This document shows positions 12,660 through 26,257 of a stretch of DNA of 64,000 nucleotides, in pieces (positions within the stretch are counted from its first letter, which is position 1; every line of letters starts with the position of its first letter). The stretch comes from Asterias amurensis (taxonomy: Eukaryota > Echinodermata > Asteroidea > Forcipulatida > Asteriidae), in NCBI RefSeq assembly GCF_032118995.1, contig NC_092668.1, positions 3,823,501-3,887,500 on the forward strand, read 5' to 3'. The position numbers were made by a program, and so were the translations under genes. A model generated the notes under the pieces. That model worked only from the letters and a program-made list of their open reading frames with translations, ran no database searches and had not been told where the DNA came from.

Positions 12660-12985
12660 TGTTATGTACACGTTGAGCAAGACACTTAACCACTGCTTCG
12701 TCCTTCGGATGGGACGTAAAGCCGTTGGTCCCATGTGTTGTGTAACGCATGTAAAAGAACCCAGTGCACTTATCGAAAAGAGAAGGGGTTCGCCCCGGTG
12801 TTCCTGGTTGTGGCTGCTTAATGCGCCGTAGCACCTTGTAAACCCTTATAAGGTGCTAAATAATTGGGTCTCAGAATTCATCACTGCAATAACCTATCTT
12901 TCTGAAAGTTTGTATATACTCAGCGCCTTGAGTACCTTGTTTGGTAGATACGTGCGCTATATAAGACTTCGATATTATTATTATT
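12660..12985 (+). mobile_element. SINE/LINE 3'-end type repeat
   Basis: Contains CTTCGGATGGGACGTAAAGC, AAAGAACCCAGTGCAC and an end CAGCGCCTTGAGTA...GTGCGCTATATAAGA followed by ATT triplets, the layout of a retroposon 3' end. A shorter inverted relative lies at 39900-40045. No coding region remains. Confidence 0.6.
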
Positions 12986-13039
12986 ACATTTGTTCAACAA
13001 CAAGTGGATGCAGAGTCATGAACTGAATAGCATGGGTTA

Positions 13040-13410
13040 TTAAAGACACTGGACACTATTGGTAATTGTCAAAGACTAGCCTTCACTGTTGCATCAAATA
13101 ACAAACCTGTGAAACACTTTGAGCTCAATCGGTCGTCGAAGTTGCGAGATAATAATGAAAGAAAAAACACCCTTGTCACACGAAGTTGTGTGCTTTCTGA
13201 TGCTTGATTTCGAGACCTCAAGTTCTAAACTTGAGGTCTCGAAATCAAATCCGTGGAAAATTACTTCTTTCTCGAAAACTACGTCACTTCAGAGGAAGCC
13301 GTTTTTTGAAATGTTTTATACTATCAACCTCTCCCCATTAATTGTTACCAAGTAAGGTTTTATGACAATAATTAATTTGACTAATTACCAATAGTGTCCA
13401 CTGCCTTTAA
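13040..13410 (+). mobile_element. TTAA-flanked MITE, family A
   Basis: Full-length copy with TTAA at both ends. The central dyad (TTGATTTCGAGACCTCAAG / inverse) is intact. Confidence 0.85.
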
Positions 13411-14049
13411 TAGTTAGTGTTTGAGGCCATACTGTATTCCCAGCAGCTGCCTAGATGAGCTAGATTTTGTTTGTATTTTAATTCTTTTTTAATAATAACA
13501 GTAATGGGCACAACCATCTCAGGCTGAAAAGGTTCAGTAGCGGACTTTGAAAGTGTTCATTGAAACTTGAAAGGTCAAAGATTTTAATTGATTAAAGAAA
13601 AAAATCAACTTTGTGAATGAACTGACTGTAGGTATATGTACAAGATAGAATAAATAACGTCATTTGAGTAATAAATATTTATAGTACTCACAGCACTACC
13701 AGCATATCCGTCATTATCCAGCAATATGTTTTGATACATGTTAAGGTTAATACCACTGACTTGAGTTGACAAGGACACAAATTTATTATCCCATTGAACT
13801 TCAACATAGACTCTATAAAAAATATCAAATGAGTCACCTAAGTGTATATTTAAAAAAAAAAATGTTGAAATTTAAGATCTGCGGCAACTGTCAACCAAAA
13901 TTGTACACATTTCAACTGGAAGACAGGTTTGCCCTTAAATTACTTACTGACTGTCAAGCAGCAACAGATAACTTGTCATTTAACTAGACCACCAGCTTTT
14001 TTACCAATAATTATATTTGGCAGTGGTCTACAATGTACATGTATAGCTG

Positions 14050-14440
14050 TTAAAGGAACACGTTGCCTTGGATCGGACGAGTTGGTCTTTGAAAAGCGTT
14101 TGTCATCGTTTGTTATAAAATGCATCGGTTAGAAAGATGTTTTAAAAGTAGAATAAAATGATCCACACAGGTATCACTCGAAATTGCACGGTTTTCCTTT
14201 TACTTTGCGAACTAACACGGTCGGCCATTTATGGGAGTAAAAAATTTGACTCCCATAAATGGCCGACCGTGTAAGTCGACGAGGTAAAAGAAAAACCATG
14301 CAATTTCGAGTGATACTTGTGTGGATCACTATATTCTACTTTTAAAATATCTATCTATCCATATATGCTTTTTATAACAAACGGTTTCAAACACTCTTTA
14401 AAGACCAACTCGCCTGATCCAAGGCAACATGTTCCTTTAA
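14050..14440. mobile_element. TTAA-flanked fold-back MITE, family B
   Basis: Defines family B: TTAA-AGGAACACGTTGCCTTGG at the left and the inverse at the right. Nearly the whole ~390 bp folds into one hairpin. The core around 14220-14272 holds GGCCATTTATGGGAGT and its exact inverse with almost no loop. No coding capacity. Other copies lie at 17588 and 44342. Confidence 0.85.
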
Positions 14441-14499
14441 CTAGACCACCAGCTTTTTCACCATTAATTATATTAGGCACAGCCTACAATGTGCAGCTA

Positions 14500-14886
14500 T
14501 TAAAGACAGTGGACACTATTGATAATTGTCAAAGACCAGTCTTCTCACTTGGTGTATCTCAACATATGCATGAAATAACAAACCTGTGAAAATTTGAGCT
14601 CAATTGGTAGTCGGAGTTGCGAGATAATAATGAAAGAAAAAACACCCTTGTCACATGAAGTTGTGTACGTCTAGATGGTTGATTTCGAGACCCTCAAGTT
14701 CTAAACTTGAGGTCTCGAAATCAAATTCTTTGAAAATTACATCTTTCTCGAAAACTACGTCACTTCAGAGAGAGCCGTTTCTCACAATGTTTTATACTAT
14801 CAACCTCTCCCCATTACTCGTTACCAAGTGAGGTTTTATGCTTATAATTATTTTGAGTAATTACCAATAGTGTCCACTGCCTTTAA
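14500..14886 (+). mobile_element. TTAA-flanked MITE, family A
   Basis: Full-length copy, 60 bp right of the family B element, with TTAA at both ends. Confidence 0.85.
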
Positions 14887-15238
14887 GCAAAATCCTGCAC
14901 AATGTCTCAGTCCCAACTTTAAAAAATCAAGATTTGTTACTCAATATTATATAATGTATTTAGTGTGCACAAACAAAATTCAGTTGAAATATTTTGCTGC
15001 CCAAAATTCATCGACCAAACCAATATTGCACATTTTGTATGTTTTGTATCGATGCAGAAAATGATTAAAAAAGAAAGCTCCAAACTGTAAAATTTGATTA
15101 TTTTCTCATAAAATGTGACATTTCAGACAGAATTACTTCAAGGGATGTTGTCTACTATCATCATCATTATATTACGTAAGTTTTATGTAAATATGTGATC
15201 TTCACATTTTTTGTTCTAACCAATGCTGTGATGTTACC

Positions 15239-15629
15239 TTAGACACTGGACACCTTTGGTAATTGTCAAAGAACAGTCTTCTCACTTGGTGTAGGCCTAT
15301 CTCTACATTATGCACAAATTAACAAACCGGTGAAAATTTGAACTCAATTGGTCGTCGAAGTTGCAAGACAATAATGGAAGGAAAAACACCCTTGCCCCAC
15401 GAAGTTGTGTGCTTTCAGATGCTTGATTTCGAGACATCAAAATCTAGTTTTGAGGTCTTGAAGTCAAATTCAAAGATTTTAGTGGAAAGTTACTTCTTTT
15501 TCGAAAACCACATTACTTTAGAGGGAGCCCTTTCTCACATTATCAACAGCTCTCCATTAATCGTTAACGAGTAAGTTTTTATGCCTACAACTATTTTGAG
15601 TAATTACCAATAGTGTCCAGTGCCTTTAA
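15239..15629 (+). mobile_element. TTAA-flanked MITE, family A
   Basis: Full-length variant with TGGACACCTTTGG at the left. The left target reads TTAG and the right reads TTAA. Confidence 0.8.
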
Positions 15630-17587
15630 ACTATTACTTGCCAAAACCTCATAACTGTGTTTAACATCATCATGCTCAATACTGCAATTAAAAACCTTGT
15701 TCAAACTACATCACCGTCTGAGGACTCTTTAATCCTCGATCAAACAAGCAAACCATTTATTAATGCTTGTTGAGAGGTACTAAGCCAAGGATTGGCAAAA
15801 GAAAAACTATCTTTGCGTATATTTTGTATCTTCTTTGACTTAAAAGGAATGAGTATCGATAAACAATAAGACTTTATCATATATTTGATGTAATTTTATC
15901 TTATTTTTGGGGGGTTTTGGGGAAATAAATAAAAAATTACTAAATAAAAAACTAAATTTGTGAAAATTTAATTTCAAAAGGTGATAGTGTTTTTGAAGAT
16001 ATCGCTGCAAATCTGGAGCTGTTAAGTTCAACCCAGGAAGAATAATTTGGAATTTGAATACACAATAAATGATAAATTTTTCTGATAATACTTTTCCCAA
16101 ACTGAAATTTTGATGGATTAAAAAAAAAGATTTTTTTTTTAACTACGTCACTTATATTTTAGATGATTCTCAAAGTGCTTTATACACTGTAATATCGAAG
16201 GCCGTTGTACTAACAAAAGTAAGTTTTCATTACCATTAAGACTGATTACCAAACATAATATATATCTTCCGTACTGGAGCCAATTTCATTAAGTAATAAA
16301 ATTCATCGCAAGACAAATTATTAGTAAGCCCCTACTTTCATAGTGATTTGTATTGTGACATCACACTTTACTAATAGCAACTCAATTGATTTGCTGTTAG
16401 ATTAATCTTAGCTCTTTGTGAAATTATCCCTAGGTCTCTCGAAAAAAAAAAAAAATAAAAAAATAAAAAGAAAAAAAAATTAAAGTGGCATTTACATTAC
16501 AACATTACTAAACAATGCACAACACATCGTTCATAATATAATAAGTAAATTTCCAAATAAAGAAAGAGAGCTCTTTAGTCAATGTAGCTGTCCAATGTAA
16601 ATTTTCCTCATTCAAAAAATGAATTATGCGGAAGATTCATGCAACTCCTTTCAAGACATGCTCATTAAAAACACTTGTATAAGATGCTTTTAAATTTGAA
16701 GTAAGAAAAGCTTTTAACCTAATGTTGTTGTACTTTTCTCTCGATGTTTACAATCGCAAGTAACCCGAGACATTAAAGTGGAAGAGTAAGACTGTCTAGA
16801 AAATTGCCAAGAAAAGCGCAGATTTTTTTCGAAGACTGCCTCTTAGAGACCTGCGTCTTTGAGGCAACCCATGCAAAAGAAATGCTTCTAGTTGTAGGCA
16901 TATTGATTTCATACGGTTCTGGAGATTGTTCTTGGGAGACTTTTAAAAGCAGTAAAACTTGTCTTCCCCGTCCATCATCGATTCTCTAGAGACTATTAAA
17001 TCCATGGAGGTAAATTTAAACTGTCTCTATTGCTGTCATTTCCCGCCAATTAATTATCTCGTTATTAAACTGGACACTGTGCACTTGTGGTTCTAGCAAG
17101 GTTGTCTAGTTCAAATATTATGCGTGTATTAAATTTGAAACCTCTGCGAACAATTTGATAATAAGTTACGCTAAGCTCAAATTATTTGTTTGTTGTCATG
17201 GTAACAAGTAATTGTTGCACGAGAAAGACTTGGGAAGTATTGTGTAAGCTCCATGTTGGATTATTACTCGTAATTTTAGCATTTTATATGCCCAGATGTA
17301 CACTGTAACACCATATCTCTCACATTGTATTCCGTCGATCATATCCACACGGTAGTGTAACAAGCTTGCCTTCTTTATAAAGAGGATTTTTGACGTTATT
17401 TTGACAGATTAACTTGCAATGATATAATTTTATTGTGCTAGGTGTAATGCAGCTCATTATAAAATGCAACCAGACGCAGTTCATGGTCAACCTTTATAGT
17501 ATACTACAGAGCCTGGTGTGCCTCATTAGTTACTACATGGAGGTTTTGTTGCAAGTTTTATTGTGTGATAATGACTATGGTTATTTA

Positions 17588-17995
17588 TTAAAGGAACACG
17601 TTGCCTTGGATCGATCGAGTTGGTCTTTGAAAAGCATTTGTAACCGGTTTTTTATAAAATGCGAATATGGGTAAAACGATTTTGTAATAGTAGGATACAG
17701 TGATCCACACAAACATGCCTCGAAATTGCACGGTTTTCTTTTTACCTCGTCGACTAACACGGTCGGCCATTTATGGGAGTCAAATTTTTGGTCAAATTTT
17801 TGACTCCCATAAATGGCCGACCGTGTTAGTTCGCACAGTAACAGGAAAACCACGCACTTTCGAGGCAAACTTGTGTGGATTATTGTATTCTACTTTTCAA
17901 ACATTTTTCCAACCATAATATGCATTTTATAACAAACGGTTACAAACGCTTTTTATAGACCAACTCGACCGATCCAAGGCAACGTGTTCCTTTAA
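17588..17995. mobile_element. TTAA-flanked fold-back MITE, family B
   Basis: Complete copy with TTAA ends. The centre carries a short duplication of GTCAAATTTTTG between the two GACTCCCATAAATGGCCG arms, so this copy has a slightly larger loop. Confidence 0.85.
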
Positions 17996-18604
17996 ATAAT
18001 TGAAGAAAGTAAGAGAGTTTTTTTTTCACAGACCTCGGGAAAGTACTGAGTATACACATCAGTGCACTAAGGGTAGAATAAACTAGACATGCTTGCATTT
18101 GTGCACAAATGCATAGCTGTTTCGTTAATAACATTTTCAAATTTCAAATCCCTGATGCTATTTTAACATCTAGGCCCATTATTTTCAACTGAATTTGAAA
18201 TTTGTGTTTATAGCAGTTATGACCTACAACAGCCAATTTTAAAAAATAATTTAGATTATACCATGTTCAGTTAGCAATTTACGACTTAAAAGTGCAAAAT
18301 CATAAAAAAATCTTGTGATGGCATCATCATTCACAATTCACAAGAATAATATTCTTAATCCCCAATGCAAAACTAAAGTTGTTGCAGTACTCGCTGCTTA
18401 AAACACATTCAACAGGATTCTTAATGCCTTTAATAAATGCTCAAGATATTTCAATGATACCTCCGTACATGATAACCAATGGAGCAAAAATTATGATGAT
18501 GATTTCTCCACACTGTAGACTCCCTGCCAGGCACACCCTGGGGGACCAACTTGGAGAAATCGGAGCTAAATGTCATAAGTCAGTCTGTGAAGCACTGCCT
18601 TCAT

Positions 18605-18951
18605 TTAAAGACACTGGACACTATTGGCAATTGTCAAAGACCAGTCTTCTCACATGGTGTATCTCAACATGCATAAAATATCAAACCTGTGAAAACTTGA
18701 ACTCAATTTGTCATCGAAGTTGCGAGATAATAATGGCTGAAAAAACACCCTTGTCACACGAAGTTGTGTGCTTTCAGATGCTTTATTTTCGGGAACTCAT
18801 AAAATCTAATTCTGAGGTCTCAAAATCAAATTCCTGGAAAATTACTTCTTTTTCACACAATGTTTTATACTATCAACAGCTTCCAGTTTCTCGTAAGTTT
18901 TTATTCTTACAATTATTTTGAGTAATTACCAATAGTGTCCACTGCCTTTAA
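18605..18951 (+). mobile_element. TTAA-flanked MITE, family A
   Basis: Slightly shortened copy with TTAA at both ends. A 180-codon open frame starting upstream at 18379 runs through it and is not credible as a gene. Confidence 0.8.
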
Positions 18952-19325
18952 ACAGTCGAGACACCTCAGCCATTCCATGGTATTTGCGCTTCATAGTAAA
19001 AAAATTAAAATGGTTATCAGTGAAGTTTTTACATTTATTTTGAAACAAGAACACCTAGTGCTTCTATTTCTAAAAAGACTTTATAAAAATATTCTTTATT
19101 GTTTTTGTGACAGCCTTGGGAGTAAGGGTAAAAAGTGTACACTGAAGTCTGAAAAATCCTTGAAATTCAGGTTTTGAAAAAAAAATCGTGAAACAATAGG
19201 TGTTCAGATTTAATCATTATGTATAAACAACAAAGAGTCATTAGTAAGGACAGCCAAAATTAAATATACCTTTTTGAACTATTGACTTTTGAAAAATGGG
19301 GGTTAATTTTTACCCTCGTTTTACT

Positions 19326-20726
19326 GTCACGCGAGTCACAAAAAAAATGATTATAGTATTTTTTCTGTTATAGACCCTCAACATTTTTTTTCTTCTCTCT
19401 CATAATAGTGGTCTTTTCAAAGGGTCTTTTAAGAATTTATTAGTTTTTTTTTACCTAGGCATTCTACTTTTTAAAAAAAAACACCCTCGAGTTTGTCATG
19501 CGAGTCACGGCAAATGCACTTAATGCACATGGTTGGCAAAAGCTACCAAAGTATTCTGGGGATGATGTCTACATGGAATGTTAAAAAAGTACCCCAGCCC
19601 ACTGGAACATACTACTATGCCCCTGAATTTATAAATTTATGTTAGAAAAAGGAATTATTACAGTGTACAATTATGACTTGGCACACTGTCAGCAGATCAT
19701 GTTGAACTACATGTACCATGTGTACACTGCATACTGCACTGTACAATGTATTCACATCTGCATAATTTAAATAATACAAGGAATGATAAACTTAAAACAA
19801 GAACGAACAAAAATATTTGATGAAACTGGGTATTTTAAGACAGTATTCTTAAGTTAGATTTGGAGAGGGGCATCAATAAAGAAATTACTTAACAGATGTA
19901 CATGTACTCAGCCTAACACAGTCTAATGCCATTAGAACTTGACACCAAAATTGGTTGTTTCTTATCAACCTACTCTGCCAAGCGTAGTGAGAAAAAAGTC
20001 CTTCCCCCAATCACAAAACAATATAATAATTTCTAGTAAGGGTTCTCTCTATGAGTTTGAGTGGTTCTGAAAAGAACTGGTGGTTTCACAACTCTACGTT
20101 TCGACCAGACAGTGTTGTTGAACCACCAATTCTTTTCAGAACCGTCCCAACATTACCATGTTTAAGTCAAAGCCTCTTCAGATTCTTAATTTTCCTTTAA
20201 ATGTTGCTTCAGGTGTTTCTTCCTTTGATGAAAAGATTCAATTTCAAGTTCTAAGTGTTCTGAATGAAGTAAATTGTTCTTGTTATGCAGTATCCTGTTT
20301 AGCTATTGTATATTTTCTCACTTGTCACGCGAGTCAAAAACTTCTGTCACGCGAGTCACGTTGCATTTAACAAATTTTCAATTTTTTAAAAACTTTTTAT
20401 TTTGTACTTTTTATTGTAAAGTATAGTGCTTCTCTTGTACTTAAAAAAAAAGTGATCCGGGACTAAAAAGTTTCTCTGAGTTCTCACGAATGGGCAACGG
20501 CATACAGGGATACAAGACCTTTCATTTTTTGGCAGTCACGCGAGTCACATTTTTGAAACACCTATAAAAACATGATATCTACACAATTTGTGTTCGTTTT
20601 TTATTTTTTATTATAGGGCTCTTTACTAAGTTTATATAAATTGAGTTACATGAGAGCCAAGTTTTATATTTTGGAGTATAGATCTTTCAAAAGTTGAAAA
20701 ACCAGTGAGATTGTCACGCGAGTCAC
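19326..20726 (+). repeat. Cluster of GTCACGCGAGTCAC motifs
   Basis: The 14-mer GTCACGCGAGTCAC, or a one- or two-base variant, occurs at 19326, 19495, 20324, 20346, 20535 and 20713, always on the plus strand. The CpG-rich motif stands out in very AT-rich sequence. Intervals of 169, 829, 22, 189 and 178 bp suggest a decayed tandem satellite with a unit near 165-190 bp. Function unknown. Confidence 0.6.
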
Positions 20727-21674
20727 AATGGAATGGCTGACCTACAGACCTACTACTACTATCTCAAGATTGTGCCATCTTCTTCGAGTCTGTTGCATCT
20801 CAGGAATTACATCCTTGACTAATGAGGCAGGACATAAACTCTGACATATCAAACATTGGTGTAAGGATAATGAACCAAAATGATATTATTGATGATTCAT
20901 AAATACCTCAGACAGTTTCGCTATTCCTATTGGTAGAGAGCGCGTCACGTGGGCGTGTATAAACCTTTGTTTATGACCAGTAAAAAGTGTTGAAACATGG
21001 GCGTGACATGCGAATTTACCTCGACTACGTCTCGGTAAAATTATCAAGAACCAGGCCTCGTTGGGTTGGGTTTAATCCACTAGTTGAAAACCTCTTCACC
21101 ACACATTGATCCCCTTATTTAACAGACTTTCCTGGCTATTTTAAACAAATTTGCTGATTTTTAAAAGGGCACAAAACTGCCTGTCAAAACACAAACAGAA
21201 ACATACCATTTCCTTTTTTAATTGTAGACTCTATGTCAACATGGGAATTTGTATACATGTAATTGGAAATTTAAATTTAGAAAACAACCTTTATGTTAAA
21301 TTCCTTTTTGGTTTCTGAAGAGGAAGATGGTCTCTGCAGCCGTTCATGGTTCCTACGTGAATTTTAGTACAGGGTGCCTTGAGTGGCTGATGGTCTCTAG
21401 GTTCAAAAGGAAGAGGGGGGTGAAATTAAATGTGTGAGCTTAGTGGTAGTCCTTGCATTCTGTTTAAGTACAAACAGGAAACTAACCTGTGTGCACCGAC
21501 TCTTTCTTTTTTCCTGTGGTTTTTTCATAAGCTATGGTGGTAACAAGAAGGAAATGCCCTAGTAGCAAGTACTCATATTATTGTACATGTAGCTCTCCGG
21601 TTACAATAAACGTATTAAAACAAATAGATTTTTTTTTTTTTTTTTTTTGTATGGTCTGTTTCTTGCGTCAGAGA

Positions 21675-22053
21675 TTAAAGGGAAGATACACGTTTGGTAG
21701 TTACTCAAAACAAATGTTAACTTAAAAACTGACTTGGTAACGAGCATTGGAGAGCTGTTGATAGTATAAAACATTGTGGGAAATGACTCCCTCTGAAGTA
21801 ACTTAGTTTTTGAGAAAGAGGTAATTTCTCCCTAAAATAATAAAAGACTTCTAGCTAGAAGACTTCTATTCTATCTAAAAGCACACAAACTCGTCCAACA
21901 AGGGCGTTTTTTTCTTTCATAATTTCCTCGCAACTTCGATGACCAATTGAGCCCAAATTTTCACAGGCTTGTTATTTTATGGTTTAAATGATGGGATACA
22001 CCAAGTAAGAAGACTGGTCTTTGACAATTACCAATAGTGTACCTTCCCTTTAA
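21675..22053 (-). mobile_element. TTAA-flanked MITE, family A (GGAAGATACAC subtype)
   Basis: Ends read TTAAAGGGAAGATACAC and GTGTACCTTCCCTTTAA. The internal blocks are inverted relative to the plus copies. A related subtype lies at 62895. Confidence 0.8.
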
Positions 22054-22075
22054 GATTGAATATAATTGGTTACCC

Positions 22076-22335
22076 TCACACTGATGTGTATTCAGCACTT
22101 TATACACCTGTACTTGACAAGTTCTTTGAGATCCACAGGGAAGTCACTCGAGTGGGATTTGAACCTACGGCCTTTGCATTGCTAGAGCAGATGCCTTGAC
22201 ATCTAAACACTAGACAACTGAGCTAGACCACTGGCTAGAGGCAGTTCAAATTCTACATATAAAGGTATGTGATAGCAGCTGGTACTGAAAAGATGGGGTG
22301 TTTGCTTTGCATCGGGGATAAATATAGATTTCAAA
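22076..22335 (-). mobile_element. tRNA-derived SINE
   Basis: Inverted B box GGGATTTGAACCTACGGCC and inverted A box ACTAGACAACTGAGCTAG. Family blocks CACTGATGTGTATTCAGCAC and TGCATCGGGGATAAA are present. Confidence 0.65.
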
Positions 22336-25300
22336 CATTATGTCATAACCAGTTGACGCTGATAACTTGTTCAGATCATTCACATCAAATAAAATACTAA
22401 ATATCTTGTTTGTAATTATTCACATCTGAGAAAAAAATCCACATATTAACATTTCTGAAACGGATCTGTACTGTACAGTATGTCATAAAAGAAGTGTGTG
22501 TGTGTTTGCTAGCCCACAGCAGTGTACAAATACTACAATACAATGCCATGATGATCAGATAGTGGTAGAAGTGCAAGGCCTGTGAATCGATCCATACCCA
22601 TAATTAATGAACATGGTATAAAAAATGAATTTTGTTTGTGTTCATATTTTATTAAAATTGTTGATCAGTACCCTTTGGCTAGTAGGTGTTAAATAGCACT
22701 ACATCTAGTTCACGACTAGTGGTCGTTTTAGATGACACTAATTTATGCTTTTTCTTGCAATTCCTCCATTGTTAATTTCTTGTTTTTAGGCCTACGTATT
22801 TTCATGAGTTTTAGGAACTGTTTTTCTTGAACTTTACTGCATGTTAAGATGAGAAGAGCTAAATTGACCAGGGCTCAATTTTTTACAGTGTACAGCAGGC
22901 CAGAGGTCAGTAATTTTTAATGTCGGGCCAGTAAACTTAAGTCCAGCGATTTTCAGATTTCAATTGAATGATCTTACTGTGTAATATCTTGAACAGAAAG
23001 ACATTATGTTCAAATTTAGACCCTGAATCACGGTTCGTGTGTGAGAGCGGATAATGGATATGAGAGCGCCCTCTCGTGGGGACAATTTTGACAAATCAAC
23101 AAGAGAAGGGCTAGCACCTAGACTAGATACTATAATGAATAGGCCCTACTTAAAATAAACCAAAAGACAATTTTTTTTCTAATTTTGATTCCAATCTTGT
23201 GGCAATAAATTTTTGGCCCAATAACAATTTTGAGCAGCAAGTTCTGCATTCTTATGGATTTTACGCCCTAATTCGAACGTGGTTGGTTGTACAATGCTGT
23301 ATACTGAGTGTTAGTGTGAAGGCCTACACGGACCTGTTTTCCAGGTTGAATGCCAAGTCTGTGTAATAAACAATTAGTCAAACAGAAACTCTTTAACTAT
23401 ACAGAAAATTTCATTATTTGGTGACAGCTTTTATTGATTTTAAAACACTAGACTAAAAAAGGGTCAACGGGGAACTACGAAATTTGCATCTGAAAAGCTT
23501 TCACAACACAATTTTAATCCAATGTTGTAGGAATTATAATAGTAACTGGGTTACGACACAGTGCACTAAAGGAGAAACACTTGCTGCCAATGAATGAACT
23601 GTATAAAATATATGGGTTGATTTTATACTACATGTTTGTGTGTATCCACAAAGGGTGAAATAATCCAGAAAATTATTCACAAATTCTGAAACTTGAAAAT
23701 TCAGTACTCTCCATAACATTCATGTAGTAGGCAACTAATGCATACTTACTGCAGGGCTCAATATGAAATGAAAGTTGAGGATGTTTATTTTCATTCAAAT
23801 GACAATTTTGCTTGACTTGACAATCCAAATTATCAAATCATGCTTGCATTCAGCGGCGCTGCAGGTTGAATAATTGTCTCAGAAGGTAAGACTTCTTGTG
23901 TAAACCTCTCGATAATTTTAAATCAGCTCGTAAAATCAACTCAACCTCGTCACATTATGTGAACAGAGGCATAAAATCGGATTAAACCTGGCCTTACAAA
24001 TTACATACAATGTCTTAAATTTAATAATTCCATTTGCCATCTGGTAAAATCATCACATCACAAGCTTTAACAAATAAAATATTCATCGTTGATATTGAGT
24101 TTAAAAATTACCGGAGCTATTTTCAGCAACATTCAGTGAATTGATTTTGTCTTATATTATTTTCTGACAGTGTCCATTGTACCCTTCGGAAACTCCAGAA
24201 GTGAAAGTATTATTTTTGTTAAAATGCTACGTCTTTCCTTTATTATTCCTTCTTTCAAGTGACTTACCAAGGACACAAACAATCCTAGGTGGTTACTGCG
24301 ACTCGAAAACTGTCTGTGATTGTAATTAAATAATTTGTTATCAAATTTTGTTCATTGATTTCATTTGACTTCCTCTACTCTGTTGGCAGTTTCTAATTTT
24401 CAATTTATTTATTTATTTTTCTGCTTGGTTTTAAAAAGACAACAACACTTGGTACGTGTAATTCACAACTATGGCAATTTTTAACACGTTCTAACAAGTG
24501 TTACTATGACATCAGTTCATAATGTATTATTCCAGATTCGTGTCGGAAGATCTACATGTATGTGGCTTTTTGTATTTTTATTCCACATAAAAGTATTTCA
24601 AATTGCAAAAGGACTTTCAATCAGAATTTTCCGTAAAATTTGCTCAAAACAAAGTGTTTTAAACGTTTTGAATGCATACCCTGACATGGCTAGCACATAT
24701 TTTTACACAGACCAGATACATGTATCATCATCAATAGGTTCGTAACATTGCATCATGGATGACAGGAGCAACTCGTCTGCAGATGATCCAACCCTCAATA
24801 GTTATGTCTGCATTGTCATGGCAACTGTTTACTCCTGCACCATTTTAGAGCAATTTTCTTTGTTTTTATGGTGAGACTCTATCGGGTAGGAGCTATCATA
24901 TGATATTTTGTTTAATTTTTTTTATTGTTACCCTTTAGGCCCGTACAGAGTAAGATTAGAACAGTACAAAGTCCCAACCCACCTTTTCCCCAAGAATTAC
25001 TTTTAAAAAAACAATGGTGCATATTTTATGAATGAATTATTTGATACTGAAGAATCCATCCCATTCAATATTAATGTGTTTTCACATCATTACTGGTAAT
25101 GCTTGAAGTCATAAATTGTGACCTTTAGTAATGGATGTCGTTAAAAAAGTATATCAATTATTTACAACCAGCAGAATGGACTTTGGCAAATAAAAATTAT
25201 TGCATTTATAAATTAGTGATATACGCTGGACTCTGGGGTCTTACTATTTGTAAGATTTGTAAGGGAAATAAATTATAAAATGGACAATGCTTGTACAGTC

Positions 25301-26257
25301 ACAACAATAGATTCGACTTTTCCATTGTTGATTTCAAAACAAATCACTTTTACAAACAACTCACACTGGTTGGCATGGTGAAGCGAATGTTAGCAAAACA
25401 TTCAATCATGTTAACACTACAGACGTTCTGACCACATTCAACATTTTTTGCAAACTTTCATTTGACTATAGTGTCTCCCATGATCGGTTGCTTCAAATGC
25501 TTCGAACAAATTTATCACTATTTTTTAACAATTTGTGACATTTTACAAACTGTTGCCAACTGTGTTTGTTTTGCATACAGCTTTCCATAGTTTTCCAGCC
25601 TCGGTTGGCAAAAAATCAGGCTGTGGTGATGCGGTAGAAAGGTCTATATTGCTGAGTGCTTCTAAAAATGGCAATGTTGGCTATTTCGCAATTTCTACAA
25701 TACCTCATCTCATCTCACAAGCATTTGAACAAATTTATGAATCTAGAAAAGTACTTGAAAATGATGTACCTGTTGGTGGAAAAAATATTATTACAAGAAT
25801 CATATAATATAACAAGATAATATATTATAACCAACTGCTTTTTGTCTGTAATTTTAAAGGCAAACAAAATGAATATCTTTGACAGTTCAATGCATTTTGA
25901 TGACATTATTAGTTATTACTGACATTGTTGACAACTAAAAATGGGTGCACAAAAAATACAAATTACAGAGCTACAAGACTTGAGTTGAAGAGTTGAATCA
26001 ATTCATTGTATCAATTTGAACTAAATTGACTCTGATCTTGATCAAATTAGGAAATATTCTTACCTAGTCAGTATAAATTTTTAGAACTACAGACACAGGA
26101 ATACAATTACACTACGATGGAATGTCAACGTGCTCATGTCATTGGACATGGTGGAGGTAGAATTAGATTGAATGAAATGAAGTATTAAAAGTTAAACAAA
26201 AAAGTAATTGATAAACTCTTCTTGCGTGAATATTTCTTAACTTGAACTTGTTCTTAC

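Larger units (their letters stand above)
1..26257 (-). other. Gene-free stretch, presumed BK channel intron 1
   Basis: No exon could be recognised here on either strand. The open frames are short, and many run through repeats. Because the first BK-channel coding exon lies at 26258-26578 on the minus strand and ends in a consensus donor, transcription must run leftward through this stretch, so I infer it is intron 1. Long first introns are usual for this gene family. It holds the TTAA MITEs, fold-back elements, SINEs and microsatellites listed separately. Short exons below about 60 codons could have been missed. Confidence 0.5.

Noticed and set aside
14200..14300. Strong palindrome as a possible rho-independent terminator or origin
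   Set aside because: It is the core of a dispersed fold-back MITE in a eukaryotic genome.
18379..18921. 180-codon plus-strand open frame
   Set aside because: Its right half translates a family A MITE and the left half is AT-rich intron-like sequence; no homology or splice logic.
25535..25807. 90-codon plus-strand frame near 25.6 kb
   Set aside because: No recognisable motif, no supporting splice context, and length is compatible with chance.
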